A stretch of 40,033 bases of DNA from Chitinophagaceae bacterium (lineage in GTDB: Bacteria > Bacteroidota > Bacteroidia > Chitinophagales > Chitinophagaceae), in assembly GCA_013696395.1 (NCBI GenBank), contig JACCYQ010000026.1, forward strand, positions 1 through 40,033. The letters are read 5' to 3'. A model generated the notes under the pieces. That model did no database searches. It was given only the letters and a program-made list of their open reading frames with translations, and had not been told where the DNA came from. Shown here one piece after another: positions 1-8,016 of the stretch (positions are counted from its first letter, which is position 1; every line of letters starts with the position of its first letter). The translations under genes were made by a program, and so were the position numbers.

Positions 1-197
1 TGGAAAGAAGACCTTTTGTGGGACTTCACCCAAAATATAAAAGTGCAGGTATATTAAATGGAATGGGCACAAAGGGTTGTTCACTGGCACCTTATTTTGC
101 CAGCCAGTTTACACAACATATGTTGCATAGAGCCATCCTGAATCCTGAAGCTGATATTAACCGGTTTAATGGAATTCTCTCACGATCGGTTTTTTGA
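1..197 (+). CDS. FAD-dependent oxidoreductase, C-terminal fragment (DAO family)
   Basis: Only the last 64 or so residues are inside the window; the gene begins upstream of base 1. Reading from base 3 gives an open frame ending with TGA at 195-197. It contains the stretch GILNGMGTKGCSLAPYFA, which resembles the C-terminal FAD-contacting segment (glycine-rich turn followed by S/A-P-x-x-A) of D-amino-acid-oxidase-like flavoproteins, where the isoalloxazine and ribityl groups are held. The substrate cannot be told from this piece. No terminator hairpin is obvious in the 72 bases before the convergent peptidase gene. The family call rests on one motif, so it is moderate. Confidence 0.6.
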   Translation, partial: ERRPFVGLHPKYKSAGILNGMGTKGCSLAPYFASQFTQHMLHRAILNPEADINRFNGILSRSVF

Positions 198-269
198 GAA
201 TTTTTTCGGCTAGTTTTTGTTTCAAAAATAATAGGGTGCTCTTGATCTTACGGATTAATGCTGAGTACG

Positions 270-1055
270 TCATGGATAAGTGTTCGTTATAATTTTATTT
301 TTAGTTGCCGGATCCTGGTTCAGCACATTGCATAATGCACGGTACAGGTCTGGCAGGTAATATTTTAATTCTTTCGGATTTTCAAAAAACGCCTCAATAC
401 TAACGGCCCAAAACTCCTGGATATTGCGGAATGCATATCCCCGCAGGTAACTTTTGCGTTTTGTTATTACTTCTGCAATTAATGGGCCGGTAGTCACTGA
501 AAAAAGCTCGTAATTCAACCTGTACTTGGTATCCGTCCCATAATACGCATAAAAATTATTGTATAAAAGCGCATGGGCCATCTCGTGCAAGCCTACATTG
601 ATATTATCATCTGCTATGGCATATCCATATAAAAAATGTTGCCAGGATAAATAAATAGAACCAGGCTCCACATGTCCCACAAAATACTCATCCTCTTCAT
701 CTATTTTATAAGCATCACCCAGTACATGAATATCGGCAAACTGTTGCAGTTTATAATCCTGCAAGCCAAACGTTAATTGTACCGCGGATGCGCTGATCAG
801 TACTGGTATCTCAAAATGCTCCGCAAGGCCTTTGAAATGAAACCGCTTGGAAGCCATGAAAACCTGCACCCGTTTAATGAAACGAAGTTTTTGCACCGGA
901 GATAACTGGTTAAAATAACTGATGCGGCTACCGATAATCAGTGAATAATTACGAATAATATCGGTGGTCAGAATGTGGTCATGTGATATGGGGGATGAAG
1001 CTACCAGGCTTTGCTTCACTGCTTTTTTTATTCGTTTTTTTATCCCCGTACGCAT
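270..1055 (-). CDS. MtfA-like zinc-dependent peptidase (M90 family)
   Basis: From the ATG at 1055 this encodes 261 residues. The zinc-binding motif HEMAH lies at about residues 157-161, in the context GLHEMAHALLYNNF. It is preceded by a hydrophobic strand and the segment FHFKGLAEHFEIPVLISASA, typical of MtfA/Peptidase_M90 proteins. In E. coli MtfA is a cytosolic aminopeptidase that binds the Mlc repressor; that partner is not expected here, so the role is open. The N-terminus is basic (KKRIKKAVKQ) with no clear signal peptide. The frame stays open upstream to a TTG at 1103 (277 residues). ATG 1055 is preferred because a 12-base palindrome (1072-1083) lies directly upstream of it and would otherwise be coding. 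The gene is divergent from aspS. Confidence 0.75.
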   Translation of the reverse strand: MRTGIKKRIKKAVKQSLVASSPISHDHILTTDIIRNYSLIIGSRISYFNQLSPVQKLRFIKRVQVFMASKRFHFKGLAEHFEIPVLISASAVQLTFGLQDYKLQQFADIHVLGDAYKIDEEDEYFVGHVEPGSIYLSWQHFLYGYAIADDNINVGLHEMAHALLYNNFYAYYGTDTKYRLNYELFSVTTGPLIAEVITKRKSYLRGYAFRNIQEFWAVSIEAFFENPKELKYYLPDLYRALCNVLNQDPATKNKIITNTYP

Positions 1056-1071
1056 AAGGTATCGTTCTGTA

Positions 1072-1083
1072 GTTAAATTTAAC
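1072..1083. promoter_or_regulatory. Perfect 12-bp palindrome upstream of the MtfA-like gene
   Basis: GTTAAATTTAAC reads the same on both strands and ends 17 bases before the preferred ATG (1055) of the minus-strand peptidase gene. It could be a dimeric operator, but it is AT-rich and short enough to be chance. Confidence 0.25.
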
Positions 1084-1122
1084 CAATATTCCTCAAAAAG
1101 CAACGCAGGGCATATTGTTCTT

Positions 1123-1130
1123 TATCTTTG
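1123..1130 (+). promoter_or_regulatory. Possible -7 box ahead of aspS
   Basis: TATCTTTG matches the Bacteroidota sigma-ABfr -7 consensus TAnnTTTG exactly, but no TTG is found at the expected distance upstream. Transcription would start near 1137, giving a leader of about 130 bases before aspS. A small stem, CTGC-TGAA-GCAG followed by eight T (1135-1155), lies right at the predicted start, so it is unlikely to act as an attenuator for this promoter. Confidence 0.35.
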
Positions 1131-1270
1131 CGCCCTGCTGAAGCAGTTTTTTTTATGTACCCAGCTTCGGAACTGGTTTCAGCCCCGGTTGCGTCGCACT
1201 CTTCAGCATAAACAATACTATTCATCTTTATAAAAAAATTATACTTTCCAAACGGGGAGTAAAGCATTCT

Positions 1271-3100
1271 ATGTATCGTACGCATACCTGTGGTGAATTA
1301 AGAAGCACCCATATTCAACAAACCGTAACATTGGCCGGCTGGGTCCAGACAGTCAGGAAATTTGGTGCAATCACTTTCGTTGATCTTCGGGATCGTTATG
1401 GCATCACACAATTATTAATAGGTGAGGAATTAAATATCCTCCTGGATCAAAACCCGTTGGGAAGAGAATTTGTGATCCAGGCAACCGGTATGGTCAGCGA
1501 ACGCAGTAATAAAAACCCCAATATGCCCACCGGAGATATTGAGATCGCTGTTCAAAATTTTACCATCCTCAATAAATCCGCCGTGCCTCCCTTTACCATC
1601 CAGGATGATACCGATGGTGGCGACGACCTGCGTATGAAATACCGCTACCTGGATCTGCGGCGCAATACACTCAAAAAAAATATGGAACTGCGTTATGCAG
1701 TGAATCGGGCAGCACGTAATTACCTGCATCAAAAGCAATTCATAGATATTGAAACACCTTTTTTAATCAAATCAACACCAGAGGGTGCCCGTGATTTTGT
1801 AGTTCCTTCCCGCATGAATCCCGGTGAGTTTTATGCTTTGCCCCAATCGCCCCAAACCTTTAAACAATTGTTGATGGTAAGCGGTTACGATCGCTATTAC
1901 CAGGTTGTAAAATGTTTCCGCGATGAGGATCTGCGGGCAGACCGCCAGCCTGAATTTACCCAGATAGATTGTGAAATGGCTTTTATTCAGCAGGATGATA
2001 TCCTGGAAATGTTCGAAGGCATGATCAAATCGATATTTAAAGAAGTCAGGAACATCGACTATACAGAACCGGTAGAAAGAATGAGTTGGGAAGATGCCAT
2101 GTGGACCTATGGCATCGACAAACCGGATATACGCTTTGGGATGAAATTGGCCAACCTGAAATTTCCTGCTCATGCATTTCTTAACAAGGAATCTGCATTT
2201 AAAGAGGATATGTTTTCAATCCCCGCTTTGGGGGGTGGGGGGGCTGAAACCATTTTAGCTATTGCCGTTCCCGGTTGCAGTGAATACAGCCGCAAACAAA
2301 CCGACGAACTAACGGAATGGGTTAAACGCCCACAGATTGGCATGAAGGGGTTGGTATTTATAAAATGCAATGCGGATGGCACCTACAAGAGCACCGTAGA
2401 TAAATTTTACAATCCTGAAATAATAAAATCCATTGCCGATGCAGCCGGCGCTGAAAAAGGTGATCTTGTTTTAATCCTGGCCGGGGCGGAAGAAAGAACC
2501 CGCAAAGCGATGAGTGATTTAAGACTGGAAATGGGGAAGAAACTCGGCTTAAGAAAGGAAAATGAATTCAAATTACTTTGGGTGTTGGACTTCCCTTTAT
2601 TTGAATACGATGAAGAAGGCAATCGCTGGGTGGCCCGTCATCACCCCTTCACCTCTCCCAAGCCATCGGATATTGAAACCATGATCAATCATGATCCACA
2701 AATTGCAAATGCCGCGGAATACCTGAAACATCCTTATGCTAATATTAAAGCCAATGCCTACGACATGGTTTTAAATGGAAATGAAATAGGTGGTGGCTCT
2801 ATACGTATTTTTCAACGCGACCTGCAGGAAAAAATGTTTGCTGCCCTGGGTATGTCAAAAGAAGAACAGCAACATAAATTCGGTTTTCTTTTAGGAGCTT
2901 TTGAATATGGCGCTCCGCCGCATGGTGGAATTGCTTTTGGCTTCGACAGGCTTTGCGCCATCTTAGGTGGCAGTGAAGGCATTCGCGATTTTATTGCATT
3001 TCCTAAAAATAACAGCGGCCGCGATGTTATGCTGGATGCACCATCATCCATTGATGAAACCCAATTAAAAGAATTGCAGATTAAGTTAAATCTTCAATAA
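1271..3100 (+). CDS. aspS: Aspartate--tRNA ligase
   Basis: The 609-residue product charges tRNA-Asp with aspartate in the cytosol. It has the layout of bacterial class IIb AspRS. An N-terminal OB-fold anticodon-binding domain (about 1-105) contains [19 protein letters not shown]. The catalytic core has motif 2, [16 protein letters not shown], at 216-231 and motif 3, GIAFGFDRL, at about 553-561. The GAD-type insertion lies roughly between 270 and 410. Length is slightly above the usual 580-600. Within the insertion the code holds a 14-base run of G interrupted by one T (2230-2243), read as Leu-Gly-Gly-Gly-Gly-Ala, where AspRS proteins are not normally so glycine-rich. An intrinsic terminator follows immediately after the stop. 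Confidence 0.97.
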   Translation: MYRTHTCGELRSTHIQQTVTLAGWVQTVRKFGAITFVDLRDRYGITQLLIGEELNILLDQNPLGREFVIQATGMVSERSNKNPNMPTGDIEIAVQNFTILNKSAVPPFTIQDDTDGGDDLRMKYRYLDLRRNTLKKNMELRYAVNRAARNYLHQKQFIDIETPFLIKSTPEGARDFVVPSRMNPGEFYALPQSPQTFKQLLMVSGYDRYYQVVKCFRDEDLRADRQPEFTQIDCEMAFIQQDDILEMFEGMIKSIFKEVRNIDYTEPVERMSWEDAMWTYGIDKPDIRFGMKLANLKFPAHAFLNKESAFKEDMFSIPALGGGGAETILAIAVPGCSEYSRKQTDELTEWVKRPQIGMKGLVFIKCNADGTYKSTVDKFYNPEIIKSIADAAGAEKGDLVLILAGAEERTRKAMSDLRLEMGKKLGLRKENEFKLLWVLDFPLFEYDEEGNRWVARHHPFTSPKPSDIETMINHDPQIANAAEYLKHPYANIKANAYDMVLNGNEIGGGSIRIFQRDLQEKMFAALGMSKEEQQHKFGFLLGAFEYGAPPHGGIAFGFDRLCAILGGSEGIRDFIAFPKNNSGRDVMLDAPSSIDETQLKELQIKLNLQ

Positions 3101-3113
3101 ATGAGCAAAGATG

Positions 3114-3136
3114 AACCCGCTTCGGCGGGTTTTTTT
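3114..3136 (+). terminator. Intrinsic terminator of aspS
   Basis: A 7-bp stem AACCCGC/GCGGGTT closed by a TTCG tetraloop is followed by a T run. It starts 13 bases after the aspS stop. Its position argues against an ATG at 3101 for the next gene, because that start would translate through the hairpin. Confidence 0.85.
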
Positions 3137-3172
3137 ATATTTTTAAAGAATACTCAATTGTATAAATCCTGT

Positions 3173-4027
3173 ATGAAAATTTTAATGATCGCATTATCAA
3201 GTATCATTTTCTTCACATCCTGCCAGCGTGAAGAATCGGATACGGAAACAACACCGGCTAAGGAACAAACCTTAACCAATATTTCTTACGGCACGGATGC
3301 AAGGCAAAACATGGACATCTACCTGCCGGCAAACCGGTCTGCATCATCAACCAATGTAATTATATTAATACACGGTGGTGCATGGCTTGAAGGAGATAAA
3401 AGTGATTTTGCCGGTTATATTACAACACTCAAACAACGATTGCCCGGTTATGCCATTTTTAATATCAATTACAGGCTTGCAATAAATAATCTGAATCCAT
3501 TCCCTGCCCAGGAAATGGATGTTAAACAAGCCATTGAATTTATTAATGGTAAAACAGGTGAATACGCTGTTTCTAAAAATTTTGCGTTGCTTGGCGCCAG
3601 TGCCGGGGGACATCTTGCCTTGCTGCATGCTTACAAATATGAATCGCCTGTAAAAATAAAAGCAGTCGTGGATTTTTTTGGTCCCACCGATTTAATTGCA
3701 TTATATAATATATCACCCAATCCTCTTATCAAGCCATTACTTGAATCTATAACAGGAGGCACGCCTTCTACAAGGGCCGAAGTTTATGAACAAGCCAGTC
3801 CGGTAAATTTTATAACAGCTCAAGCGCCACCTACTTTAATCCTTCAAGGTGGCCTGGACGTGGTTGTTGATGCTTCACAATCTGTTTTATTGAAGAATGC
3901 CCTGCAACAAGCAGGTGTGCAACATCAATATGTATTTTATTCAATGGAAGGCCACGGCTGGACCGGCGCAAACCTCACCGATTCTTTTGAAAAGATTGAA
4001 GCATTTTTAAAAGCTTATATGCCCTGA
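3173..4027 (+). CDS. Secreted lipoprotein alpha/beta hydrolase (esterase)
   Basis: This is a 284-residue protein. Residues 1-17 form a lipoprotein signal ending in FFTSC, with Cys17 the likely lipid attachment site. The next residues, QREESD, are acidic like the lipoprotein export signals of Bacteroidota, which suggests the outer surface. The mature part is an alpha/beta hydrolase of the carboxylesterase/BD-FAE type. The oxyanion-hole motif HGGAW is at 67-71, the nucleophile elbow GASAGG has Ser143, and the likely acid and base are Asp229 (GGLDV) and His261 (EGHGW). An in-frame ATG at 3101 exists, but it would run through the aspS terminator and bury the signal peptide, so 3173 is chosen. The substrate is unknown; acetylated or feruloylated glycans and small esters are options for the family. 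Confidence 0.85.
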   Translation: MKILMIALSSIIFFTSCQREESDTETTPAKEQTLTNISYGTDARQNMDIYLPANRSASSTNVIILIHGGAWLEGDKSDFAGYITTLKQRLPGYAIFNINYRLAINNLNPFPAQEMDVKQAIEFINGKTGEYAVSKNFALLGASAGGHLALLHAYKYESPVKIKAVVDFFGPTDLIALYNISPNPLIKPLLESITGGTPSTRAEVYEQASPVNFITAQAPPTLILQGGLDVVVDASQSVLLKNALQQAGVQHQYVFYSMEGHGWTGANLTDSFEKIEAFLKAYMP

Positions 4028-4074
4028 TAAACTTTTAGCCAGGAATAAACCAAAGGTAAATTATTTGTATCCGG

Positions 4075-4082
4075 TAGCTTTG
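4075..4082 (+). promoter_or_regulatory. Possible -7 box ahead of rarA
   Basis: TAGCTTTG matches TAnnTTTG but lies only 5 bases before the ATG of rarA, and no TTG sits about 20 bases upstream. If used, the transcript would be almost leaderless. Weak call. Confidence 0.25.
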
Positions 4083-4087
4083 TATGA

Positions 4088-5506
4088 ATGAAAAACATAC
4101 CATTAGCAGAAAGGATCAGACCTCAAACGCTTGATGAACTGGCGGGCCAGCATCACCTCACCGGCAAAGGAAGCATTCTAAGAATAGCCATTGAAAATGG
4201 TAAGATTCCATCAATGATATTATGGGGACCGCCCGGTACAGGCAAAACAACCATCGCCAATATTATTGCCAATACTTTGCAGGTACCCTTCATTACTTTA
4301 AGTGCAATCAGTGCCGGCGTGAAAGATGTGCGGGATGCTATTGAAAAAGCAAAACAGCAACCTGGAACTATTCTTTTTATAGATGAAATTCATCGATTCA
4401 ATAAAGGACAACAGGATGCTTTATTAGGGGCAGTGGAAAAAGGCATCATTACATTGATTGGTGCCACAACTGAAAATCCATCTTTTGAGGTTAATTCCGC
4501 CTTATTGAGTCGTTGCCAGGTATATGTATTAAGGTCTTTGGCCAAAGAAGACCTGGAAAAACTATTGCAACATGCTATTGAAAGCGATCCTAAACTGAAG
4601 TCGTTAAATATCGAATTAAAGGAAACGGAGGCACTGCTAAATATTTCGGGTGGAGATGCCCGTAAGCTGCTGAATCTGCTGGAGCTGGTTACAGATGCGG
4701 CCCCTTCTAACTCCCCCCAGAGGGGAGGATTAGCAAACACTCAAGGCCCGCTTGCTGATAATACTTCAATTAAGAACACTCAAGTAAAGGAAAACTCGTC
4801 GAAAGAAGGGGCTGGTGTGTCGATTGCCGTCTCCAAGAGGGAAGGTCGGGATGGGGCCGGGGCTCTGGCTTTGATCATAACAAATGACCTTGTTATGGAA
4901 ATGGCCCAGCAACGAATTGCCCTGTATGATAAAACAGGTGAACAGCACTATGATATCATTTCTGCTTTTATCAAATCAATCCGCGGCAGTGACCCGAATG
5001 GCGCTGTTTACTGGCTGGCGAGAATGATTGAAGGAGGCGAAGATGTAAAGTTTATTGCCCGCAGGCTGGTGATCCTGGCTAGTGAAGACATAGGCAATGC
5101 CAATCCCACGGCGCTGATCATGGCTAATGCCACATTTGATGCAGTGAATAAGATCGGTTACCCTGAATCCCGTATCATTCTTTCGCAATGCACAATTTAC
5201 CTGGCCTCTTCACCAAAAAGTAATGCATCGTATGAAGCCATTGAAATGGCACTGGCGGCGGTTCGCAAAAAAGGTGATCTGCCCGTTCCGCTGCATATCC
5301 GGAATGCGCCAACCAGCCTGATGAAAAAGATGGATTATGGGAAAGGTTATCAATATGCACATAGCTTTGAAAATAATTTTTCACCACAAGAATATTTGCC
5401 TGATGGATTATCAGGCACTACATTTTATAATCCGGGTAAAAATACAAGAGAAGAAGAGTTCAGGAAACATTTTCGTAATCTTTGGAAAGACAAATACAAG
5501 TATTAA
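4088..5506 (+). CDS. rarA: Replication-associated recombination protein A (AAA+ ATPase) with in-frame insertion
   Basis: This 472-residue AAA+ ATPase acts at stalled replication forks and interacts with single-strand binding protein in better-studied species. Walker A GPPGTGKTT is at 47-55, Walker B ILFIDEIHRF at about 95-104, sensor 1 GATTEN at 125-130, and the sensor 2/lid region SGGDARKLLN at 187-196. The C-terminal oligomerisation part includes YDIISAFIKSIRGSDPNGA and ends in typical RarA sequence (YGKGYQYAHSFENNFSPQEYLP). Residues about 205-259 do not belong to the family: they are low-complexity and rich in Ser, Asn, Gly and Ala. They coincide with a repeat-like DNA insertion at 4699-4865. 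Without it the protein would be about 417 residues, close to normal. The insert falls in the linker just after the lid helices, where extra length may be tolerated. Confidence 0.93.
   Translation: MKNIPLAERIRPQTLDELAGQHHLTGKGSILRIAIENGKIPSMILWGPPGTGKTTIANIIANTLQVPFITLSAISAGVKDVRDAIEKAKQQPGTILFIDEIHRFNKGQQDALLGAVEKGIITLIGATTENPSFEVNSALLSRCQVYVLRSLAKEDLEKLLQHAIESDPKLKSLNIELKETEALLNISGGDARKLLNLLELVTDAAPSNSPQRGGLANTQGPLADNTSIKNTQVKENSSKEGAGVSIAVSKREGRDGAGALALIITNDLVMEMAQQRIALYDKTGEQHYDIISAFIKSIRGSDPNGAVYWLARMIEGGEDVKFIARRLVILASEDIGNANPTALIMANATFDAVNKIGYPESRIILSQCTIYLASSPKSNASYEAIEMALAAVRKKGDLPVPLHIRNAPTSLMKKMDYGKGYQYAHSFENNFSPQEYLPDGLSGTTFYNPGKNTREEEFRKHFRNLWKDKYKY
4699..4865. repeat. MITE-like palindromic element inserted in frame in rarA
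   Basis: About 167 bases with imperfect terminal inverted repeats of roughly 45 bases. The left end starts GGCCCCTTCTAACTCCCC; the right end, read on the minus strand, starts GGCCCCATCCCGACCTTCCC. The match continues with gaps into AGGATTAGCAAACAC on the left versus ACGGCAATCGACACAC on the right. The left arm also contains its own hairpin, CTCCCC-CCAGA-GGGGAG (4711-4727). A short direct repeat, AACACTCAA, occurs twice inside (about 4736 and 4776). It replaces nothing recognisable in RarA and keeps the reading frame open. Boundaries are by eye and could be off by several bases; no target duplication was identified. Confidence 0.6.
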
Positions 5507-5660
5507 ATTTTAAAAGAAGAAAATGCCTGATAAATGCAACTTTAAAATTATGCAACTATTTAAATGAAAATTTTTTATTAGGAATTCTACGATTTAATTT
5601 TCCTCCATAATAATTCTTATAAAAGATTCAACATTAGTCTCAACATAAAATAATTACCGA

Positions 5661-6119
5661 ATGATCCGTTGGGTGTTTAAAAAATTCATTGAGTTATCAC
5701 CGGAAGAATTATATGCTATTTTACAATTAAGAAATGAAGTTTTTGTTGTGGAACAGAATTGTGTTTTCCAGGATGCAGACGATAAAGATCAATCATCTGT
5801 GCACTTGATGGGGTGGCGGGAAAAAAAACTGGTAGCTTATACCCGGATAGTCCCGCCGGGACAGTCTTACAAAGAACCTTCCATTGGCCGTGTTGTAACC
5901 GCTCAGCAAGAAAGAGGCAAGGGAACAGGTCATGAATTAATGAAGTTTTCTATTAGCAAAATTCATGAATTATATAGCCAGGCGGATATAAAAATTGGCG
6001 CCCAATTATATCTCAAAAAATTTTACGAATCACTTGGATTTTTACAAAGCAGCGAAGTATACCCTGAAGATGGAATTGATCATATTGAAATGACCAGGAT
6101 TACGCATAAGGATGCGTAA
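5661..6119 (+). CDS. GNAT family N-acetyltransferase, ElaA type
   Basis: A 152-residue single-domain acetyltransferase. The N-terminal half, with LYAILQLRNEVFVVEQNCVFQDADDKD, is the signature of the ElaA subgroup of GNAT proteins. The acetyl-CoA binding stretch is GRVVTAQQERGKGTGHELM (about 76-94), containing the Q/R-x-x-G-x-G/A pattern. Conserved YLKKFYESLGF follows, as in other ElaA-like proteins. The natural substrate of this family is not established. It stands alone, with 154 bases of AT-rich spacer before it in which I see no clear structure. Confidence 0.85.
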   Translation: MIRWVFKKFIELSPEELYAILQLRNEVFVVEQNCVFQDADDKDQSSVHLMGWREKKLVAYTRIVPPGQSYKEPSIGRVVTAQQERGKGTGHELMKFSISKIHELYSQADIKIGAQLYLKKFYESLGFLQSSEVYPEDGIDHIEMTRITHKDA

Positions 6120-6177
6120 CATTCCTAAGTAAAAATTTATGCGTTACCCTGCACAATAAAAAAGTTACATACCGGGC

Positions 6178-6208
6178 TTGCATCTTCTTTTCCTATTTTC
6201 TACTTTAG
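6178..6208 (+). promoter_or_regulatory. Promoter of the outer-membrane protein gene at 6251
   Basis: TTG at 6178-6180, a 20-base spacer, then TACTTTAG at 6201-6208, one base off the Bacteroidota -7 consensus TAnnTTTG. The expected start is near 6214, giving a leader of about 37 bases. Confidence 0.5.
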
Positions 6209-6250
6209 CCCCTGATAAATCCAATAGTAGAAAACCAAAAATCTGATTCG

Positions 6251-7225
6251 ATGAAAACAACTGTACCTATTTTACGCGCAAGCGTATTTGTTTTCCTTTT
6301 TACCTTTACATTCAACCAGTCATTTTCCCAATCTATTACTACCGGTAACGGTAAAATTGAGATAGGCATAGGCCTCGGCCCTGCTTTCTTTTTGGGTGAC
6401 CTCGGAGGAACTACCGGCGAAGGAAGAACTTTTATTAAAGATGTTAATCTCCCACTTACCAAGTTATCAAAAGGAGCTTATATAAATATTTATCCCACCG
6501 AGTGGCTGGGCTTCAGGCTTGCACTCAATCATACCAAACTGGAAGGTTATGATAGCATAATTAATAATAAGGGAGGAGCAGAAAGACACCGCAAAAACAG
6601 GAACCTTGCTTTTCAAAGTGATGTTACAGAAGCCTACCTGGCAGCAGAATTCTATCCAACCGTATTTTTTGAAAAGTATGATGGACTACAAGGTAAATTA
6701 AGACCTTATGGAGTAATAGGTATTGGTGCTTTTCGTCATAATCCAAAGGCAAATTACCGCAATCCGAACGGATATAATGAGTTAGTTGAACTAAAACCAC
6801 TTCGCCTGGAAGGACAAGGAATGGCTGAATATCCCCAAAAGAAAGAATACAGTCTGACCCAACTTGAAATACCTATGGGTTTTGGTGCAAAATATTTCAT
6901 TAAAGAAAACATGTATGTTGGTTTCGAAGTATTACATCGTAAAACTTTTACTGATTACATGGATGATGTAAGTACCAGTTATATTGATCCAATACATTTC
7001 AGCAATTATTTAACTCCCGAGCAGGTTACTATGGCCTATCAATTACATTACAGGGGCGATATAATCAACCCCCAAACAAGAGCAGCCGTAGGGGAACAAA
7101 GAGGTGATCCTACTGAAAATGATGCTTTCTTTTCTACTATCCTGCGCTTTGGCTGGAGGTTGAATGGAAACAATTCACCGAACGGACGGGCTGCACGTCA
7201 AATGAAATGTCCAAAGTTTTATTAA
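6251..7225 (+). CDS. Outer-membrane beta-barrel protein, function unknown
   Basis: A 324-residue protein with a signal peptide (about residues 1-27, ending SFSQ). Alternating hydrophobic strands follow, such as GKIEIGIGLGPAFFLGDLGG, GAYINIYPTEWLGFRLALNHTKLEG, LRPYGVIGIGAFRHNP and KYFIKENMYVGFEVLHRKTFTDYMDD, a pattern expected of an 8-12-stranded barrel with long loops. The DYMDDVSTSY motif recurs in Bacteroidota barrel proteins annotated as DUF6089 or porin-like, but I cannot assign the family firmly. The C-terminus ends NSPNGRAARQMKCPKFY rather than in a classic aromatic strand. The next gene starts 11 bases after its stop, so the two are probably co-transcribed from the promoter at 6178-6208. 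Confidence 0.75.
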   Translation: MKTTVPILRASVFVFLFTFTFNQSFSQSITTGNGKIEIGIGLGPAFFLGDLGGTTGEGRTFIKDVNLPLTKLSKGAYINIYPTEWLGFRLALNHTKLEGYDSIINNKGGAERHRKNRNLAFQSDVTEAYLAAEFYPTVFFEKYDGLQGKLRPYGVIGIGAFRHNPKANYRNPNGYNELVELKPLRLEGQGMAEYPQKKEYSLTQLEIPMGFGAKYFIKENMYVGFEVLHRKTFTDYMDDVSTSYIDPIHFSNYLTPEQVTMAYQLHYRGDIINPQTRAAVGEQRGDPTENDAFFSTILRFGWRLNGNNSPNGRAARQMKCPKFY

Positions 7226-7236
7226 TTATAACGTAC

Positions 7237-7626
7237 ATGCTTAAGTTATTTACACACATACTGATTCTGTCAGCAACAGCATTTGTAACTATAAATGCCA
7301 GCGCACAATCATCCGGATTATATGCTAAAAGACATTTTATAATTCATGATACCCTTCAGATTACAAAACTAAATCAGCAAAATAATTACAATGTAATAAC
7401 CATAGACCCAAATCCTTCAAGTGGAAATATCCGGGTTAAAAACATGAACCCGGGGGCAAAAGAAGTCCACTTTTATGTATTTGATATGGATGGCGTAATG
7501 ATAGAGAATTTACGATTGGCTGCCTGGCAAGTGAAGAAAGTCACAGGATTAAGAAAAGGTGTTTACCTGTATGACGTATTTGAAAAAGACGAAAGCATTG
7601 AAAGAGGAAAAATTATTGTTCAATAA
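7237..7626 (+). CDS. Very small T9SS type A sorting-domain protein
   Basis: 129 residues from the ATG at 7237. A signal peptide (MLKLFTHILILSATAFVTINASAQ) is followed by about 25 residues of unremarkable sequence and then a domain resembling the type A C-terminal sorting domain of T9SS cargo. This domain has ITIDPNPSSGNIRVKN, then VHFYVFDMDGVMIENL, then GLRKGVYLYDVFEKDESIERGKIIVQ. Type A domains normally sit at the end of large secreted enzymes or adhesins; here almost nothing precedes it. An upstream ATG at 7207 is in frame but would overlap the previous gene and dilute the signal peptide. It probably shares an operon with the barrel protein before it. Confidence 0.75.
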   Translation: MLKLFTHILILSATAFVTINASAQSSGLYAKRHFIIHDTLQITKLNQQNNYNVITIDPNPSSGNIRVKNMNPGAKEVHFYVFDMDGVMIENLRLAAWQVKKVTGLRKGVYLYDVFEKDESIERGKIIVQ

Positions 7627-7647
7627 ATTAAACCCATAAAAATCTTA

Positions 7648-7775
7648 AATCCAATAAGCGGCAGAGAACTTAATAAAATCTAATACCCTGGTTGAATAAA
7701 CCTAATCCGTTCTCTATTGGTACCCCCTTTTATCCCATTTTATTAAATTTCCTCTGCCACCCTTATTGGATTTTA
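7648..7775. repeat. Large imperfect inverted repeat I
   Basis: The left arm, AAATCCAATAAGCGGCAGAG then AACTTAATAAAAT (about 7648-7690), pairs with a right arm that reads AAATCCAATAAGGGTGGCAG then AGGAAATTTAATAAAAT on the minus strand (about 7720-7774). The matched blocks AAATCCAATAAG, GGCAGAG and TTAATAAAAT are exact. The loop is about 30 bases. It could be a MITE remnant, or an RNA hairpin ending the upstream transcript, though there is no U-tract at the stem base. Confidence 0.65.
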
Positions 7776-7812
7776 TTTTATTCCGTTCCTTTTATAAACC
7801 CTTAAACCACAC

Positions 7813-7923
7813 CGCAATAAAACAGGAAGATTGACTTAATCTAAAATCCGTGAGAAACATGCATACCCCTTGCAATAATTTTTCAATAAGATTCTTTCAA
7901 TGACTTCCTGTTTTATTATTGCG
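7813..7923. repeat. Large imperfect inverted repeat II
   Basis: CGCAATAAAACAGGAAGATTGA (7813-7834) pairs with CAATGACTTCCTGTTTTATTATTGCG (about 7898-7923), which on the minus strand reads CGCAATAATAAAACAGGAAG then TCATTG. The exact blocks are CGCAATAA, AAACAGGAAG and ATTGA, with small insertions between. The loop is about 62 bases. Its sequence is unrelated to repeat I. Confidence 0.65.
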
Positions 7924-7992
7924 AATTTTACTCCTTTTATGTATTTCCTGAAAGAAAATGTGGTGTAATTACTTTTAATAGATTTCATTACA

Positions 7993-8006
7993 TTTAGATA
8001 TCTAAA
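7993..8006. promoter_or_regulatory. Perfect 14-bp palindrome before the YIP1 gene
   Basis: TTTAGATATCTAAA is a perfect dyad centred 18 bases upstream of the ATG at 8017. Its position fits an operator over a promoter or 5' leader. No TTG/TAnnTTTG pair is evident nearby. A chance AT-rich palindrome remains possible. Confidence 0.3.
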
Positions 8007-8016
8007 CCTAACTGCA

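Larger units (their letters stand above)
7627..8016. other. 390-base gene-free spacer with two large inverted repeats
   Basis: There is no open frame that looks like a gene. The spacer holds two independent inverted repeats (7648-7775 and 7813-7923) and a short perfect palindrome (7993-8006) just ahead of the YIP1 gene. The two flanking genes read in the same direction. Confidence 0.7.

Noticed and set aside
1135-1155. Attenuator hairpin in the aspS leader
   Set aside because: The 4-bp stem is short, and it lies at the predicted transcription start, so it could not act on that transcript.
1079-1285. Minus-strand frame of 68 codons between the peptidase gene and aspS
   Set aside because: It overlaps the aspS start and a probable promoter, and shows no signal peptide or domain.
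3101-3172. ATG at 3101 as start of the esterase
   Set aside because: It would translate the aspS terminator and put 24 residues before a clear lipoprotein signal.
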